Assembly (NCBI RefSeq): GCF_029211125.1
Contig: NZ_JARGEN010000012.1
Coordinates: forward strand, 43,791-107,790
Length of the DNA: 64,000 bases
Direction: 5' to 3'
DNA from: Curvibacter soli
Lineage (GTDB): Bacteria; Pseudomonadota; Gammaproteobacteria; Burkholderiales; Burkholderiaceae_C
In this document: one piece after another, positions 8,651 through 18,501 of the stretch
Layout: the number at the start of each line of letters is the position of its first letter
Position numbering within the stretch: position 1 is the stretch's first letter
The notes under the pieces: generated by a model
Seen by the model: the letters and a program-made list of their open reading frames with translations, nothing else
Databases searched by the model: none
What the model was told of the DNA's origin: nothing
Made by a program: the position numbers and the translations under genes

Positions 8651-9250
8651 ATGTCCGAATCCCGCACGCCGGAGTACCCCGTCGATCCGATCTTCCTCAA
8701 CCGCTGGTCGCCGCGCGCCTTCACGGGCGAGGCGATCCCCGAGCAAACGCTGCTGTCCATCCTCGAAGCCGCGCGCTGGTCGCCCTCGGCCTACAACCTG
8801 CAGCCCTGGCGCTTCATCTGGGCGCGTGCCGGCACGCCGGCCTGGGGGCCGCTGCTGGCCACGCTCAACGAGTTCAACCAGAGCTGGGCCAGGAACGCGT
8901 CGGCGCTGCTCGTCGTGCTGTCGGCCAAGACCGGGCTGCCGCCGGGTGCCACGGAGCCCCAGCCCAACGGCTGGCATGCGTTCGATACCGGCGCGGCCTG
9001 GCTCAGCGCCGCGCTGCAGGCCACGTCCCTGGGCTGGCATGCGCATGCGATGGCCGGCTTCGACAAGGATCTGGCGCGCAGCTCGCTCGGCGTGCCCGAC
9101 GATTTCGCGGTGGATGCGGTGGTGGCCATCGGACGCCTGAGCGCCGACAAGAGCGCGCTGCCGGAAGCCTTGCGCGCGCGCGACAATCCCACGCCACGCC
9201 TGCCGCTCGCGGCCATCGCGGCGGAAGGGCGGTTCGGCTTCAAGTCCTGA
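8651..9250 (+). CDS. nitroreductase family protein
   Basis: FMN-dependent nitroreductase-fold protein of 199 aa. It shows RWSPRAFTGEAIP near residues 19-31 and ARWSPSAYNLQPWRF at about 42-56, the two FMN-contact blocks of the family. The C-terminal IGRLSADKSALPEALRARDNPTPR resembles nitroreductases with a shortened tail. The substrate is unknown (NAD(P)H-dependent reduction of nitro compounds or quinones is typical). ATG 8651 is chosen because GGAG lies 10 nt upstream; an upstream in-frame ATG at 8588 would add 21 unsupported residues. Confidence 0.85.
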   Translation: MSESRTPEYPVDPIFLNRWSPRAFTGEAIPEQTLLSILEAARWSPSAYNLQPWRFIWARAGTPAWGPLLATLNEFNQSWARNASALLVVLSAKTGLPPGATEPQPNGWHAFDTGAAWLSAALQATSLGWHAHAMAGFDKDLARSSLGVPDDFAVDAVVAIGRLSADKSALPEALRARDNPTPRLPLAAIAAEGRFGFKS

Positions 9251-9296
9251 TCGGCAGCGTCCGTGCGCGGCTGCGGGGGCCCGTAGAATTGCACGG

Positions 9297-11249
9297 ATGT
9301 CCTACCTCGTGCTCGCCCGCAAGTACCGCCCGAAGACCTTTTCGGAAATGGTGGGGCAGGAGCATGTGGTGCAGGCCCTCACCAATGCGCTCACGCAGCA
9401 GCGCCTGCACCACGCCTACCTGTTCACGGGCACGCGCGGCGTGGGCAAGACGACGGTGTCGCGCATCCTGGCCAAGTCGCTCAACTGCCAGGGGCCGGAC
9501 GGGCAGGGCGGCATCACCGCCACGCCCTGCGGCGTGTGCCAGGCCTGCACCGACATCGACAGCGGCCGCTTCGTCGACTACACCGAGCTCGATGCGGCAT
9601 CCAACCGGGGTGTGGACGAGGTGCAGAGCCTGCTGGAACAGGCCGTCTACAAGCCGGTGCAGGGGCGCTTCAAGGTCTTCATGATCGACGAAGTGCACAT
9701 GCTCACCAACACCGCCTTCAACGCGATGCTGAAGACGCTGGAGGAGCCGCCCGAGTACCTCAAGTTCGTGCTCGCCACCACCGACCCGCAGAAGGTGCCG
9801 GTCACGGTGCTGAGCCGCTGCCTGCAGTTCAACCTGCGCCCCATGGCGCCCGAGACGGTGCAGGAGCACCTGGCCCACGTGCTGGCCGCCGAGAACATCC
9901 CCGCCGACGCGCCGGCGCTGCGGCTGCTCGCGCGCGCGGCGCGCGGCTCCATGCGCGACGCGCTGTCGCTGACCGACCAGGCCATCGCCTTCGGCAGCGG
10001 CAGGCTGGAGGAAGCCACGGTGCGCCAGATGCTGGGCAGCGTGGACCGCTCCTACGTGTTTCGCCTGGTCGATGCGCTGGCCGCGGGCGACGGCAGGACG
10101 GTGGTGGAAACCTCCGAGGCGCTGCGCGTGAACGGCCTGTCCGCCGCCTCCACGCTGGAGGACATGGGCACCGTGCTGCAACGCATGGCCGTGCTGCAGG
10201 CCGTGCCGCAGATGGCCGAGGCGATTGATGCCCATGACGCCGAGGCCGTGGAAACCGCGCGCCTGGCCGCGCTGATGCCCGCCGACGAGACCCAACTGCT
10301 CTACAGCATCTGCCTGCATGGCCGGGGCGAACTGGGCCTGGCGCCCGACGAATACGCGGCGCTCACCATGACGCTGCTGCGCCTGCTGGCGTTCAAGCCC
10401 GCGGGCGGCATGGCGGAAAAAAAAACTCTGACGCCGGCTAAGGCCGCCGTGCCTGCGGCGGCGCTACCGCCGTCTTCCGCGCCATTGGCGCCGGCTGCGC
10501 CGGTGGCGGTCGAAGCCTCTGCGCCGTCCTATGGCGCCGCCGAACCTGACCCCGAACCCGCCGAACCCGCCGAACCCGATGAGGAGGGCGACGACGTACC
10601 CCCCTGGCTCGATGAGGCGCCGCCGCCCGACGAATCCGAAGCCGTGGCGGCCCCGCGTGCCGTGCCGCCCGCGGTGGCCGAGCGCGCGGGCGGCGTGCTG
10701 CCGGTGCTGGAGCGCCCCGCGCCCATGCCGGCGCGGCCGGCGTCCGGGCTGCCGCCGCGCGCGCAGGTGGTGGCCGTGCCGGTGCGCCAGCAGCCCGAGC
10801 CCGGCGAGCGCCAGCGGCCGCGCGCCGATGCCGACGCGCCCGCGCCGCTGGCGCAGTTCACGCCGACCGGGGAGGGCGATTTCTGGCACGCCACGGTGCA
10901 AAAGCTCGTCGCCGCCGAGGCCATCACGGCGCTGGTGCGCGAGCTGGCACTGCAGTCGCAGTTGGTGGCGCGCGACGGCCCGCATTGGATGCTGCGCGTG
11001 GAGCGCGAATCGCTCAACCAGCCCGCCGCGCGCGAGCGCCTGCGCGCGGCGCTGGCCGATGCCGGCCTGGCCGAGCAGATCACGGTCGAGGTGGGCAGCG
11101 TCATCGACAGTCCCGCCCGGCGCAACGCCCACGCCGCGCGTGAGCGCCAGCGCGCGGCCGAGGAATTGATCCACGCCGACCCGTTCGTCCAATCCATGCT
11201 GCGCGACTGGGGCGCGACAATCGTGCCCGGCAGCATCAAGCCCCTCTGA
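9297..11249 (+). CDS. dnaX: DNA polymerase III subunits tau and gamma
   Basis: Clamp-loader ATPase, full length 650 aa (tau). Visible features are Walker [10 protein letters not shown] (~residues 43-51), a zinc module (CQGPDGQGG...PCGVCQAC), the DEVHML box and sensor-1 STTDPQK-like ATTDPQK. After residue ~375 comes a Pro/Ala/Glu-rich linker and then the tau C-terminal domain. Codons 374-377 contain a run of nine A (10417-10425). A -1 or +1 slip there reaches a stop within five or one codons, which would yield a gamma-like 377-381 aa product. ybaB and recR follow, the classic dnaX-ybaB-recR order. Confidence 0.96.
   Translation: MSYLVLARKYRPKTFSEMVGQEHVVQALTNALTQQRLHHAYLFTGTRGVGKTTVSRILAKSLNCQGPDGQGGITATPCGVCQACTDIDSGRFVDYTELDAASNRGVDEVQSLLEQAVYKPVQGRFKVFMIDEVHMLTNTAFNAMLKTLEEPPEYLKFVLATTDPQKVPVTVLSRCLQFNLRPMAPETVQEHLAHVLAAENIPADAPALRLLARAARGSMRDALSLTDQAIAFGSGRLEEATVRQMLGSVDRSYVFRLVDALAAGDGRTVVETSEALRVNGLSAASTLEDMGTVLQRMAVLQAVPQMAEAIDAHDAEAVETARLAALMPADETQLLYSICLHGRGELGLAPDEYAALTMTLLRLLAFKPAGGMAEKKTLTPAKAAVPAAALPPSSAPLAPAAPVAVEASAPSYGAAEPDPEPAEPAEPDEEGDDVPPWLDEAPPPDESEAVAAPRAVPPAVAERAGGVLPVLERPAPMPARPASGLPPRAQVVAVPVRQQPEPGERQRPRADADAPAPLAQFTPTGEGDFWHATVQKLVAAEAITALVRELALQSQLVARDGPHWMLRVERESLNQPAARERLRAALADAGLAEQITVEVGSVIDSPARRNAHAARERQRAAEELIHADPFVQSMLRDWGATIVPGSIKPL
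10417..10441 (+). promoter_or_regulatory. candidate dnaX slippage site (nine A) with nearby out-of-frame stops
   Basis: A9 homopolymer at 10417-10425 in the context GCG GAA AAA AAA ACT. In the -1 frame the next codons are AAC TCT GAC GCC GGC TAA (stop 10439-10441). In the +1 frame they are CTC TGA (stop 10429-10431). Either translational or transcriptional slippage would therefore cut the protein right after domain III. An A9 run is conspicuous in such GC-rich DNA. Use as a gamma-producing site is inferred by analogy with Thermus (transcriptional slippage) and E. coli (ribosomal -1 shift). Confidence 0.65.
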
Positions 11250-11284
11250 CCCCCATCCTCCCGACAGCAAAGGACACACGCACC

Positions 11285-11617
11285 ATGTTCAACAAAGGAC
11301 AACTCGCCGGCCTCATGAAGCAAGCCCAGGCCATGCAGGACAACCTCAAGAAGGCGCAGGACGAGCTTGCGAACGTGGAGGTCGAGGGCGAATCGGGCGC
11401 GGGCCTGGTCAAGGTGCTCATGACCTGCAAGCACGACGTCAAGCGCGTGACCATCGACCCGAGCCTGCTGGCCGACGACAAGGACATGCTCGAAGACCTG
11501 GTGGCCGCCGCCTTCAACGCCGCCGTGCGCAAGGCCGAGGACACCACGCAGGAGCGCATGGGCAAGATCACTGCGGGCATGCCGGGCCTGCCGGGCGGGC
11601 TCAAGTTCCCGTTTTGA
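11285..11617 (+). CDS. YbaB/EbfC family nucleoid-associated protein
   Basis: Small DNA-binding protein of 110 aa matching YbaB/EbfC in length and in motifs: [20 protein letters not shown] at the N-terminus and a [18 protein letters not shown] core. It forms a dimer that binds DNA. It is encoded 35 nt after dnaX and before recR, its usual neighbours, so it may act with recombination or replication proteins. The gene ends in [10 protein letters not shown], a typical C-terminus. Confidence 0.93.
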   Translation: MFNKGQLAGLMKQAQAMQDNLKKAQDELANVEVEGESGAGLVKVLMTCKHDVKRVTIDPSLLADDKDMLEDLVAAAFNAAVRKAEDTTQERMGKITAGMPGLPGGLKFPF

Positions 11618-11798
11618 GATGACCCACCCCGTTGCTCCCTCGCTTCGTGTAAGGGTGCCTCCCCCCGCCGGGGGGCACCGTCAGCGGCCTGGCAGAGCCG
11701 GCTCCGCGGCGGTTGCTGGCATGGCCTGCGCCGCAGCCCTTCGTACCGTGCGGTTTCATGCGGCGCGCAGCGCCGCGGATAACTGAAGCAGTTCGACC

Positions 11799-12392
11799 GT
11801 GGCCGCCGACACCCACAGCCTCGACTCGCTCGTGCAGGCGCTGCGCCGCCTGCCCGGCGTGGGGGTGAAGTCGGCGCAGCGCATGGCCTTCCACCTGCTG
11901 CAGCACGACCGCGACGGCGCCGAGCTGCTCTCGCGCGCGCTGCATGACGCCGCGGCCACGGTGCGCCACTGCGCGCGCTGCCACACCTTCACCGAGGCCG
12001 AGGTGTGCGCCACCTGCCTGGACCCGCGGCGCGACCCCACGCGCCTGTGCGTGGTGGAAACGCCCGCCGACCAGTCGGCGGTGGAGCGCACCGCCGCCTA
12101 CGACGGTCTGTACTTCGTGCTCATGGGGCGGCTCAGCCCGCTCGACGGCGTGGGGCCGAAGGACATCGGTGTGCACAGCCTGCTGGAGCGCGCGGGCGAC
12201 GGCACGGTGCAGGAGGTGATCCTCGCCACCAGCTTCACGGCGGAGGGCGAGACCACGGCCCACGTGCTGGGCGAGGCGCTGCGCGCGCGTGGCCTGCACG
12301 TCACGCGGCTGGCGCGCGGCGTGCCCGCGGGCAGCGAGCTGGAATACGTGGATCTGGGCACCATTGCGCATGCGCTGGTGGACCGGCGGTGA
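11799..12392 (+). CDS. recR: recombination mediator protein RecR
   Basis: RecFOR-pathway protein that loads RecA at gaps, 197 aa. The order is helix-hairpin-helix ([20 protein letters not shown], residues ~15-34), a four-cysteine zinc site (CARCHTF...CATCLD), then a Toprim domain ([16 protein letters not shown]...[15 protein letters not shown]). It starts with GTG at 11799. The 181-nt gap after ybaB holds a C/G-rich hairpin region and no gene. A dispersed palindromic repeat directly follows its stop. Confidence 0.95.
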   Translation: MAADTHSLDSLVQALRRLPGVGVKSAQRMAFHLLQHDRDGAELLSRALHDAAATVRHCARCHTFTEAEVCATCLDPRRDPTRLCVVETPADQSAVERTAAYDGLYFVLMGRLSPLDGVGPKDIGVHSLLERAGDGTVQEVILATSFTAEGETTAHVLGEALRARGLHVTRLARGVPAGSELEYVDLGTIAHALVDRR

Positions 12393-12396
12393 CTGG

Positions 12397-12454
12397 ATTG
12401 CTATTGTTTTAGTAGCTACAAGCGCAATATATACCTGCGCTGGAGGCCAAAAAG
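12397..12454 (-). repeat. dispersed palindromic repeat, copy 3
   Basis: Intergenic copy between recR and the MAPEG gene. ATTGCTATTGTTTTAGTAGC is followed by AGCGCA/TGCGCT arms around an AT-rich spacer and GGAGGCCAAAAAGACC. It is one of the best-preserved copies and useful as the family reference. Its end lies four bases before the ATG of the next gene, so it occupies that gene's ribosome-binding region. Confidence 0.8.
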
Positions 12455-12458
12455 ACCT

Positions 12459-12866
12459 ATGACCATGAATACCCTGCACATCGCGCATTTCACGGTGGCC
12501 TACTGGTGCGTGCTGGTGGCGGCGTTGCTGCCCATCGTGTGCGCCGGCCTGGCGAAGTACGGCGCCGACCGCTTCGACAACCGCGATCCGCGCGGCTGGC
12601 TGGCGCGGCAGACCGATTGGCGGGCGCGCGCCAACGCGGCGCAGGCCAACAGCTTCGAAGGGCTGCCGTTCTTCATCGGCGCGGTGGTCATCGCGCACCA
12701 GCTCGGCGCGGCGCAGACGCCGCTGGACCTGCTGGCACTGCTCTACGTGCTGCTGCGCATGTTCTACATCACGGTGTACGTGGCTGGCCTGTCCACGGCG
12801 CGCAGCGCCGTCTGGACGGCAGGGCTGTTGGTCAACATCGGCATCCTGTTCCTCGGCTACCGCTGA
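12459..12866 (+). CDS. MAPEG family membrane protein
   Basis: Integral membrane protein of 135 aa with about four transmembrane segments. Features match the MAPEG superfamily (membrane-associated proteins in eicosanoid and glutathione metabolism): RANAAQANSFEGLPFFIGAV in the centre and LLYVLLRMFYITVYVAGLST downstream, then a final hydrophobic helix. Bacterial members are of unknown role, some with glutathione-linked activity. The ATG at 12459 has no clear Shine-Dalgarno sequence because a dispersed repeat occupies the upstream region; ATG 12465 is an alternative start two codons later. Confidence 0.85.
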   Translation: MTMNTLHIAHFTVAYWCVLVAALLPIVCAGLAKYGADRFDNRDPRGWLARQTDWRARANAAQANSFEGLPFFIGAVVIAHQLGAAQTPLDLLALLYVLLRMFYITVYVAGLSTARSAVWTAGLLVNIGILFLGYR

Positions 12867-13038
12867 TGCGCAGCGGTGCGCCGCGCACAGTGCGCGGCGA
12901 TGGGCAGCGGAGGAGGGGCCGACCTTGAGCCGTGCATCGGTGCATAGGGTATTCCTCGGGCGCCGCGCACAAGGCGCTCCCTAGAATAAGTCTGCAGAAG
13001 GCGCACGGTCGCGCGCGCCCTGTCCGAGGAGCTTGCAA

Positions 13039-13572
13039 GTGCAGAACCAGAACGCCGCCGCGCCGGCCCCGACGCAGCGGGTCATCAAGAAGTACCCCAA
13101 CCGCCGGCTCTACGACACCAGGACATCGGCCTACATCACGCTGGCCGAGGTGAAGCAGCTCGTGATGCGGGGCGAGCCCTTCGTCGTGCGCGACGCCAAG
13201 TCCGGCGACGACCTCACGCGCAGCATCCTGCTGCAGATCATCCTGGAGGCAGAGGCCGGCGGGGCCCCCATGTTCAGCGAGGCGGCGCTGGCCAACATCA
13301 TCCGCTTCTACGGCCACGCGATGCAGGGCTTCATGGGCTCGTACATCGAAAAGAACGTGCAGGCGTTCACCGACATGCAGGCCAAGCTGGCCGAACAGTC
13401 GCAGAACCTCACGCCCGAGATGTGGCCGCAGTTCATGAATGGGCAGTCGCCCCTGATGCAGGGCATGCTGGGCAACTACGTGGAGCAGTCGCGCGGCCTG
13501 TTCCAGCAGATGCAGGAACAGATGCAGAAGCAGGCCGCGCAAATGCTCGGCGCATTCGGGCTCAAACGCTGA
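13039..13572 (+). CDS. phaR: polyhydroxyalkanoate synthesis repressor PhaR
   Basis: Transcription regulator of 177 aa. The PHB/PHA-accumulation DNA-binding domain is near the start ([20 protein letters not shown]), followed by the accumulation-regulator domain ([20 protein letters not shown]). The tail is Gln/Met-rich and helical ([20 protein letters not shown]). PhaR binds PHA granules and represses phasin and PHA genes in Burkholderiales. The GTG at 13039 is preferred because GGAG lies 7 nt upstream; the TTG at 13033 would be too close. No other PHA gene is nearby. Confidence 0.92.
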   Translation: MQNQNAAAPAPTQRVIKKYPNRRLYDTRTSAYITLAEVKQLVMRGEPFVVRDAKSGDDLTRSILLQIILEAEAGGAPMFSEAALANIIRFYGHAMQGFMGSYIEKNVQAFTDMQAKLAEQSQNLTPEMWPQFMNGQSPLMQGMLGNYVEQSRGLFQQMQEQMQKQAAQMLGAFGLKR

Positions 13573-13600
13573 CCCGGCGGATACCTGGGACAATGGGGGC

Positions 13601-14992
13601 ATGAGCGAAGTTCTTTCCCCCACGAAAACGCCCAAGGTCGGTTTCGTCAGTCTGGGCTGCCCCAAGGCGCTGACGGACTCCGAGCTCATCCTCACGCAGC
13701 TCAGCGCCGAGGGCTATCAGACTTCCAAGACCTTCGAAGGCGCCGACCTCGTCATCGTCAACACCTGCGGCTTCATCGACGATGCCGTGAAGGAAAGCCT
13801 CGACACCATTGGCGAAGCACTGGCCGGCAATGGCCGGGTCATCGTCACGGGCTGCCTGGGTGCCCGCAGCGCCGAAGGCGGCGGCAACCTCGTGCGCGCG
13901 ATGCACCCCAGCGTGCTGGCCGTGACCGGCCCGCACGCCACGCAGGAGGTGATGGACGCGGTGCACAGCCATTGCCCCAAGCCGCACGATCCCTTCATGG
14001 ACCTGGTGCCGGGCGCGTTCGGTGAAGCAGGCGTGAAGCTCACGCCCCGGCACTACGCCTACCTGAAGATCAGCGAGGGCTGCAACCACCGCTGCACGTT
14101 CTGCATCATTCCATCGATGCGCGGCGACCTCGTGTCGCGGCCCGTGGGCGACGTGCTGAAAGAGGCACGCGCCTTGTTCGAGGGCGGCGTGAAGGAGCTG
14201 CTGGTCATCAGCCAGGACACGTCCGCCTACGGCGTGGACGTGAAGTACCGCACCGGCTTCTGGGACGGACGGCCCGTGAAGACGCGCATGCTCGACCTGG
14301 TGCAGGCGCTGGGCGACCTGGCGGCGCCGCATGGCGCATGGGTCCGGCTGCACTACGTGTATCCCTACCCGAGCGTGGACGAGGTGATCGCGCTGATGGC
14401 AACGGGCCACGTGCTGCCCTACCTGGACGTGCCTTTCCAGCACAGCCATCCGGACGTGCTCAAGCGCATGAAGCGCCCGGCCAGCGGCGAGAAGAACCTG
14501 GAGCGCATCGAGCGCTGGCGCGATGCCTGCCCCGAACTCGTCGTGCGCAGCACCTTCATCGCCGGCTTCCCGGGCGAGACCGAAGAAGAGTTCCAGCACC
14601 TGCTGGATTTCGTGCGCGAGGCGCAGATCGACCGCGCCGGCTGCTTCGCCTACAGCGCGGTGGACGGCGCGGCGGCCAACGAACTGCCCGGCATGCTGCC
14701 GCTGGAACTGCGCGAAGAGCGCCGCGCGCGCTTCATGGCCGTGGCCGAAGAAGTCTCCACGGCGCGGCTGCGGCGGCGCGTGGGCGCGACCATGCAGGTG
14801 CTGGTGGATGCGGCGCCGGGCCTGGGGCGCAAGGGCGGCGTGGGCCGCAGCTACGCCGACGCGCCGGAGATCGACGGTACGGTGCAATTGCTGCCGCCCG
14901 AGAAGATCAGCAAGACCTTGAAAGTGGGCGAATTCACGCGCGCCCGCATCGTGGGCACGCAGGGCCATGACCTGGTTGCATTGCCCGTATGA
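13601..14992 (+). CDS. rimO: ribosomal protein S12 methylthiotransferase RimO
   Basis: Radical-SAM enzyme of 463 aa that methylthiolates the conserved aspartate of ribosomal protein S12. It has an N-terminal MTTase domain ([21 protein letters not shown] and GCLGAR supply the three cysteines of one cluster). The radical-SAM motif CNHRCTFC is near residue 160, and a C-terminal TRAM domain follows ([10 protein letters not shown]...). Length and order match RimO rather than MiaB. A bidirectional terminator follows at 15103-15130. Confidence 0.96.
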   Translation: MSEVLSPTKTPKVGFVSLGCPKALTDSELILTQLSAEGYQTSKTFEGADLVIVNTCGFIDDAVKESLDTIGEALAGNGRVIVTGCLGARSAEGGGNLVRAMHPSVLAVTGPHATQEVMDAVHSHCPKPHDPFMDLVPGAFGEAGVKLTPRHYAYLKISEGCNHRCTFCIIPSMRGDLVSRPVGDVLKEARALFEGGVKELLVISQDTSAYGVDVKYRTGFWDGRPVKTRMLDLVQALGDLAAPHGAWVRLHYVYPYPSVDEVIALMATGHVLPYLDVPFQHSHPDVLKRMKRPASGEKNLERIERWRDACPELVVRSTFIAGFPGETEEEFQHLLDFVREAQIDRAGCFAYSAVDGAAANELPGMLPLELREERRARFMAVAEEVSTARLRRRVGATMQVLVDAAPGLGRKGGVGRSYADAPEIDGTVQLLPPEKISKTLKVGEFTRARIVGTQGHDLVALPV

Positions 14993-15102
14993 CCCCCGCC
15001 GCCCGCATGTGCCGCCCGCCGCCGAGCGCCTTGCCCGCATCTTGCTTGGGGCATGCCAGTGGGCGGCCGTGGGTGGCAAGCGCGCGGGTGCGGCGCCAAC
15101 AA

Positions 15103-15130
15103 AAAAGCCGCTGCGGTTGCAGCGGCTTTT
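15103..15130. terminator. bidirectional Rho-independent terminator
   Basis: AAAAGCCGCTGC (15103-15114), loop GGTT, then GCAGCGGCTTTT (15119-15130): a 12-bp perfect stem with A/T ends on both sides. It separates rimO (plus) from tRNA-Leu (minus) and can end transcription in both directions. Confidence 0.9.
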
Positions 15131-15164
15131 CAGGCCGAAAGCCCCTTGGGGTTTTCATTAAACT

Positions 15165-15249
<85 letters not shown>

Positions 15250-15266
15250 ATCTCAGGAAGACCAAG

Positions 15267-15296
15267 ATTGTATCTTAAAAATCAAAGCTCAAGCAA
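15267..15296 (-). promoter_or_regulatory. promoter of tRNA-Leu(CAG)
   Basis: On the minus strand TTGCTT (15296-15291) and TACAAT (15272-15267) are separated by 18 nt. The -10 box ends 17 nt before the first base of the tRNA. It overlaps the proposed start codon of rnr on the other strand. Confidence 0.6.
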
Positions 15297-17553
15297 TCGC
15301 TTGAACAACTTTCTCGAAGAAATCGAAGGCTCCGTACAGGGGCATCGTGACGGCCACGGGTTCGTCGTGCGCGACGACGGCGAGTCCGACATCTACCTCC
15401 CACCCAACGAAATGCGCGCGGTGCTGCACAAGGACCGCGTCAAGGCGCGGATCGTGCGCCTGGACCGCCGTGGCCGCCCCGAGGGCCGCGTGGTGGAGAT
15501 CATCGAGCGTCCCCCGCAGCCCATCATCGGGCGGCTGCTGCAGGAAAGCGGCGTCTGGCTCGTGGCGCCCGAAGACAAGCGCTACGGCCAGGACGTGCTG
15601 ATCCCCAAGGGCGCGACCGGCACTGCCAAGCCGGGACAGGTGGTGGTGGTGGAGCTGACCGAGCCGCCGGCCCTGTTCGGCCAGCCCGTGGGGCGCGTGA
15701 AGGAAGTGCTCGGCGAAGTGGACGACCCGGGCATGGAGATCGAGATCGCGGTGCGCAAGTACGGTGTGCCGCATGAGTTCTCCGAAGCCTGCCTGGCCGA
15801 GGCCCGCGCGCTGCCCGACAAGGTGCGTCCGCAGGACAAGCGCCAGCGCGTCGACCTGACGGACATTCCTCTGGTCACCATCGACGGCGAGGATGCGCGC
15901 GACTTCGACGACGCCGTCTACTGCGAGCCCGCGCGCGTCGGGCGCGCCAAGGGCTGGCGCCTGCTGGTGGCGATCGCCGACGTGAGCCACTACGTGCAGA
16001 CCGGCTCGGCCATCGACGTGGACGCCTACGACCGGGCCACCAGTGTGTACTTCCCGCGCCGGGTGATACCGATGCTGCCGGAGAAGCTGTCCAACGGGCT
16101 GTGCTCGCTCAACCCCGAGGTGGAGCGCCTGTGCATGGTGTGCGACATGCTCGTCACGGCCAAGGGCGAGGTTCAGGCCTACCAGTTCTACCCGGCGGTG
16201 ATGTTCAGCCACGCCCGCTTCACGTACACCGAGGTGGCCGCCATCCTGGCCAACACGCGCGGGCCCGAGGCCATGCGCCGCAAGGAGCGGGTGGCCGATC
16301 TGCTGAACCTGCACGACGTGTACCGCGCGCTGCTGGCCGCGCGCCAGGTGCGCGGCGCGGTGGACTTCGAAACCACCGAGACGCAGATCATCTGCGACGA
16401 CAACGGCCGCATCGAGAAGATCGTGCCGCGCGTGCGCAACGAGGCCCACCGCCTGATCGAAGAGGCCATGCTGGCTGCCAACGTGTGCAGCGCCGACTTC
16501 ATCGCACAGGGCAAGCAGCCGGGCCTGTACCGCGTGCACGAAGGCCCGACGCCCGAGAAAAAGGAGATCCTGCGCAACTACCTGAAGGCCATGGGCGTGG
16601 GCATGAGCATCGGCGATGAGCCGCACCCGTCGGAGTTCCAGGCCATCGCCGCGGCCACCAAGGACCGGCCCGACGCGCAGCAGATCCACGCCATGCTGCT
16701 GCGCTCCATGCAGCAGGCGATCTACACGCCCATCAACAGCGGCCACTTCGGCCTGGCCTACGAGGCCTATACCCACTTCACGAGCCCCATCCGCCGCTAT
16801 CCGGATCTGCTGGTGCACCGCGTCATCAAGGCGATCCTGGACAAGACCCGCTACCAGTTGCCCGTCCTGCCCACGCCGGGCGAGGCGCATGCCAAGCTCG
16901 CCAAGCGGATGGCGAGCCGCGTGGCCAAACCCAGCGCGGCGCCCCGCAAGCTGAGCGCCGCCGCCGCGAAGGAAACCCAGGCCTGGGAAGCCGCCGGCCT
17001 GCACTGCAGCGCCAACGAGCGCCGCGCCGACGAGGCCAGCCGCGACGTGGAGGCGTGGCTCAAGTGCAAGTACATGCGCGAGCACCTGGGCGAGGAATAC
17101 GGCGGCGTGGTCACGGCGGTCACGTCCTTCGGCATCTTCGTGACCCTAGACGCCATGTACGTCGAGGGCCTGGTGCACATCACCGAACTGGGCGGTGAAT
17201 ACTTCAAGTTCGACGAGGCGCGGCAGGAACTGCGCGGCGAGCGCACGGGCATCCGCTACGCCATCGGCAGCCGGCTGCGCGTACAGGTCAGCCGCGTCGA
17301 TCTAGATGGGCGCAAGATAGATTTCCGCATCGTGCACGAAGGCGCCGATCTGGTGCCGCGCGCGCTCAAGGACAAGGGCGTTGTGCCGCGCGACGCGCCA
17401 GCCGGCCAGGTGGCCAGGAAGGCGGCGCCGCGCAAATCCGCCGCTGCCGCGCCTGCGCGCTCGCCCATCGATGCCATCAAGTCCGCAGTCAAGAAGGCCG
17501 TGGCCAAGACCAAGGCAAAGGCCAAGGAAAAGGCGCGCAAGCCGCGCCGCTGA
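15268..17553 (+). CDS. rnr: ribonuclease R
   Basis: 3'-5' exoribonuclease of the RNB family, up to 761 aa. Order: N-terminal cold-shock/OB domains ([14 protein letters not shown]), catalytic RNB domain with [12 protein letters not shown] (Mg-binding aspartates, ~residue 205), [15 protein letters not shown], a C-terminal S1 domain ([14 protein letters not shown]), and a Lys/Arg/Ala-rich basic tail. The start is uncertain: the first in-frame codon is TTG 15268, which lies inside the -10 box of the divergent tRNA-Leu promoter. TTG 15301, 11 codons later and before [10 protein letters not shown], is a good alternative. Neither has a clear Shine-Dalgarno sequence. Confidence 0.93.
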   Translation: MYLKNQSSSNRLNNFLEEIEGSVQGHRDGHGFVVRDDGESDIYLPPNEMRAVLHKDRVKARIVRLDRRGRPEGRVVEIIERPPQPIIGRLLQESGVWLVAPEDKRYGQDVLIPKGATGTAKPGQVVVVELTEPPALFGQPVGRVKEVLGEVDDPGMEIEIAVRKYGVPHEFSEACLAEARALPDKVRPQDKRQRVDLTDIPLVTIDGEDARDFDDAVYCEPARVGRAKGWRLLVAIADVSHYVQTGSAIDVDAYDRATSVYFPRRVIPMLPEKLSNGLCSLNPEVERLCMVCDMLVTAKGEVQAYQFYPAVMFSHARFTYTEVAAILANTRGPEAMRRKERVADLLNLHDVYRALLAARQVRGAVDFETTETQIICDDNGRIEKIVPRVRNEAHRLIEEAMLAANVCSADFIAQGKQPGLYRVHEGPTPEKKEILRNYLKAMGVGMSIGDEPHPSEFQAIAAATKDRPDAQQIHAMLLRSMQQAIYTPINSGHFGLAYEAYTHFTSPIRRYPDLLVHRVIKAILDKTRYQLPVLPTPGEAHAKLAKRMASRVAKPSAAPRKLSAAAAKETQAWEAAGLHCSANERRADEASRDVEAWLKCKYMREHLGEEYGGVVTAVTSFGIFVTLDAMYVEGLVHITELGGEYFKFDEARQELRGERTGIRYAIGSRLRVQVSRVDLDGRKIDFRIVHEGADLVPRALKDKGVVPRDAPAGQVARKAAPRKSAAAAPARSPIDAIKSAVKKAVAKTKAKAKEKARKPRR

Positions 17554-17603
17554 GCCGCCTGGGCGCGGCCCATCTCCCCCCCCGACGAAAACACGGTGCA
17601 GCC

Positions 17604-18362
17604 ATGGAGCCACAAGCACGCAAGATCGCCATCGTCACCGGAGCCGGAACCGGCATCGGGCGCGCCGCCGCGCGGGCCCTGCTGCGCGACGGCTGGTCCG
17701 TGGCCCTCGCGGGGCGCCGCGAGCCCGTGCTGCGGCAGGTGGCCGACGAGGCCGGTGTGCCGGACCGCGTGCTGGCCGTGCCCGCCGACGTGTGCCAGCC
17801 CGCGTCGGTGCAGGCGCTGTTCGACGCGGTCGTGGCGCGCTGGGGCCGGGTCGACCTGCTGTTCAACAACGCCGGCGTGAATGCGCCGGGCGTGCCGCTC
17901 GAAGACCTGGAGGTCGCCCAGTGGCGCAGCGTGGTCGATACCAACCTGACCGGCATGTTCATCTGCATCCAGCAGGCGTTCCGCGCCATGAAGCAGCAGC
18001 AGCCGCGCGGCGGGCGCATCATCAACAACGGCTCCATCTCGGCGCACGCGCCGCGCCCCAACTCCATCGCCTACACCGCGACCAAGCATGGCGTGATGGG
18101 GCTGACCAAGGCGGCATCGCTCGATGGGCGCAAGTACGACATCGCGGTAGGCCAGATCGACATCGGCAACGCCGCCACCGACATGGCGCAGCGCATGGCC
18201 CGCGGCGTGATGCAGGCCAACGGCGAGATCGCCGCCGAGCCCTTGCTGGACGTGGAGATCGTGGGCCGCTCCGTGGCCTACATGGCGGGCCTGCCGTTGG
18301 AAGCCAACGTGCTGTTCCACACGGTCATGGCGACCAAGATGCCTTTCGTGGGCCGGGGCTGA
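17604..18362 (+). CDS. SDR family NAD(P)-dependent oxidoreductase
   Basis: Short-chain dehydrogenase/reductase of 252 aa. Cofactor site GAGTGIG (~residues 13-19), NNAGVNAPG (~90-98), catalytic Ser in [10 protein letters not shown] and the YTATK dyad (Tyr/Lys) about 14 residues later. It matches a classical SDR in length. The C-terminal [13 protein letters not shown] stretch is the substrate loop. The substrate is unknown. It lies 50 nt after rnr; no pathway can be assigned from neighbours. Confidence 0.9.
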   Translation: MEPQARKIAIVTGAGTGIGRAAARALLRDGWSVALAGRREPVLRQVADEAGVPDRVLAVPADVCQPASVQALFDAVVARWGRVDLLFNNAGVNAPGVPLEDLEVAQWRSVVDTNLTGMFICIQQAFRAMKQQQPRGGRIINNGSISAHAPRPNSIAYTATKHGVMGLTKAASLDGRKYDIAVGQIDIGNAATDMAQRMARGVMQANGEIAAEPLLDVEIVGRSVAYMAGLPLEANVLFHTVMATKMPFVGRG

Positions 18363-18396
18363 TGCCGCCCAGGGCGCGTCCGGGGGGCTTGCCGTC

Positions 18397-18471
18397 TGCA
18401 TACTCCCCCCCCTATGGTAGCCGCCACCGCAATAAAAAAGCCGAAGACAAGTGCATACTCCCAGGGAGTAT
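18397..18471. promoter_or_regulatory. operator-like palindrome and partial second copy
   Basis: ATACTCCC-A-GGGAGTAT at 18455-18471 is a perfect 17-bp palindrome. TGCATACTCCC occurs twice, at 18397-18407 and 18452-18462; the first continues as C8 then TATGG. The layout resembles operators of CsoR/RcnR/FrmR-type repressors (a C or G run inside a TACT...AGTA frame), but no such regulator or target gene is adjacent. It lies in the 139-nt gap between the convergent SDR and nnr genes. Function unknown. Confidence 0.35.
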
Positions 18472-18501
18472 AAAGAATGGAGGCATCGAAAAGGCCGCGT
18501 T

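Noticed and set aside
11618-11798. G/C-rich hairpin region between ybaB and recR as a terminator
   Set aside because: CCCCCC/GGGGGG pairing is present but there is no U-run, and recR is expected to be cotranscribed. The sequence resembles a filler I recall from other Comamonadaceae, but no second copy is in this window.
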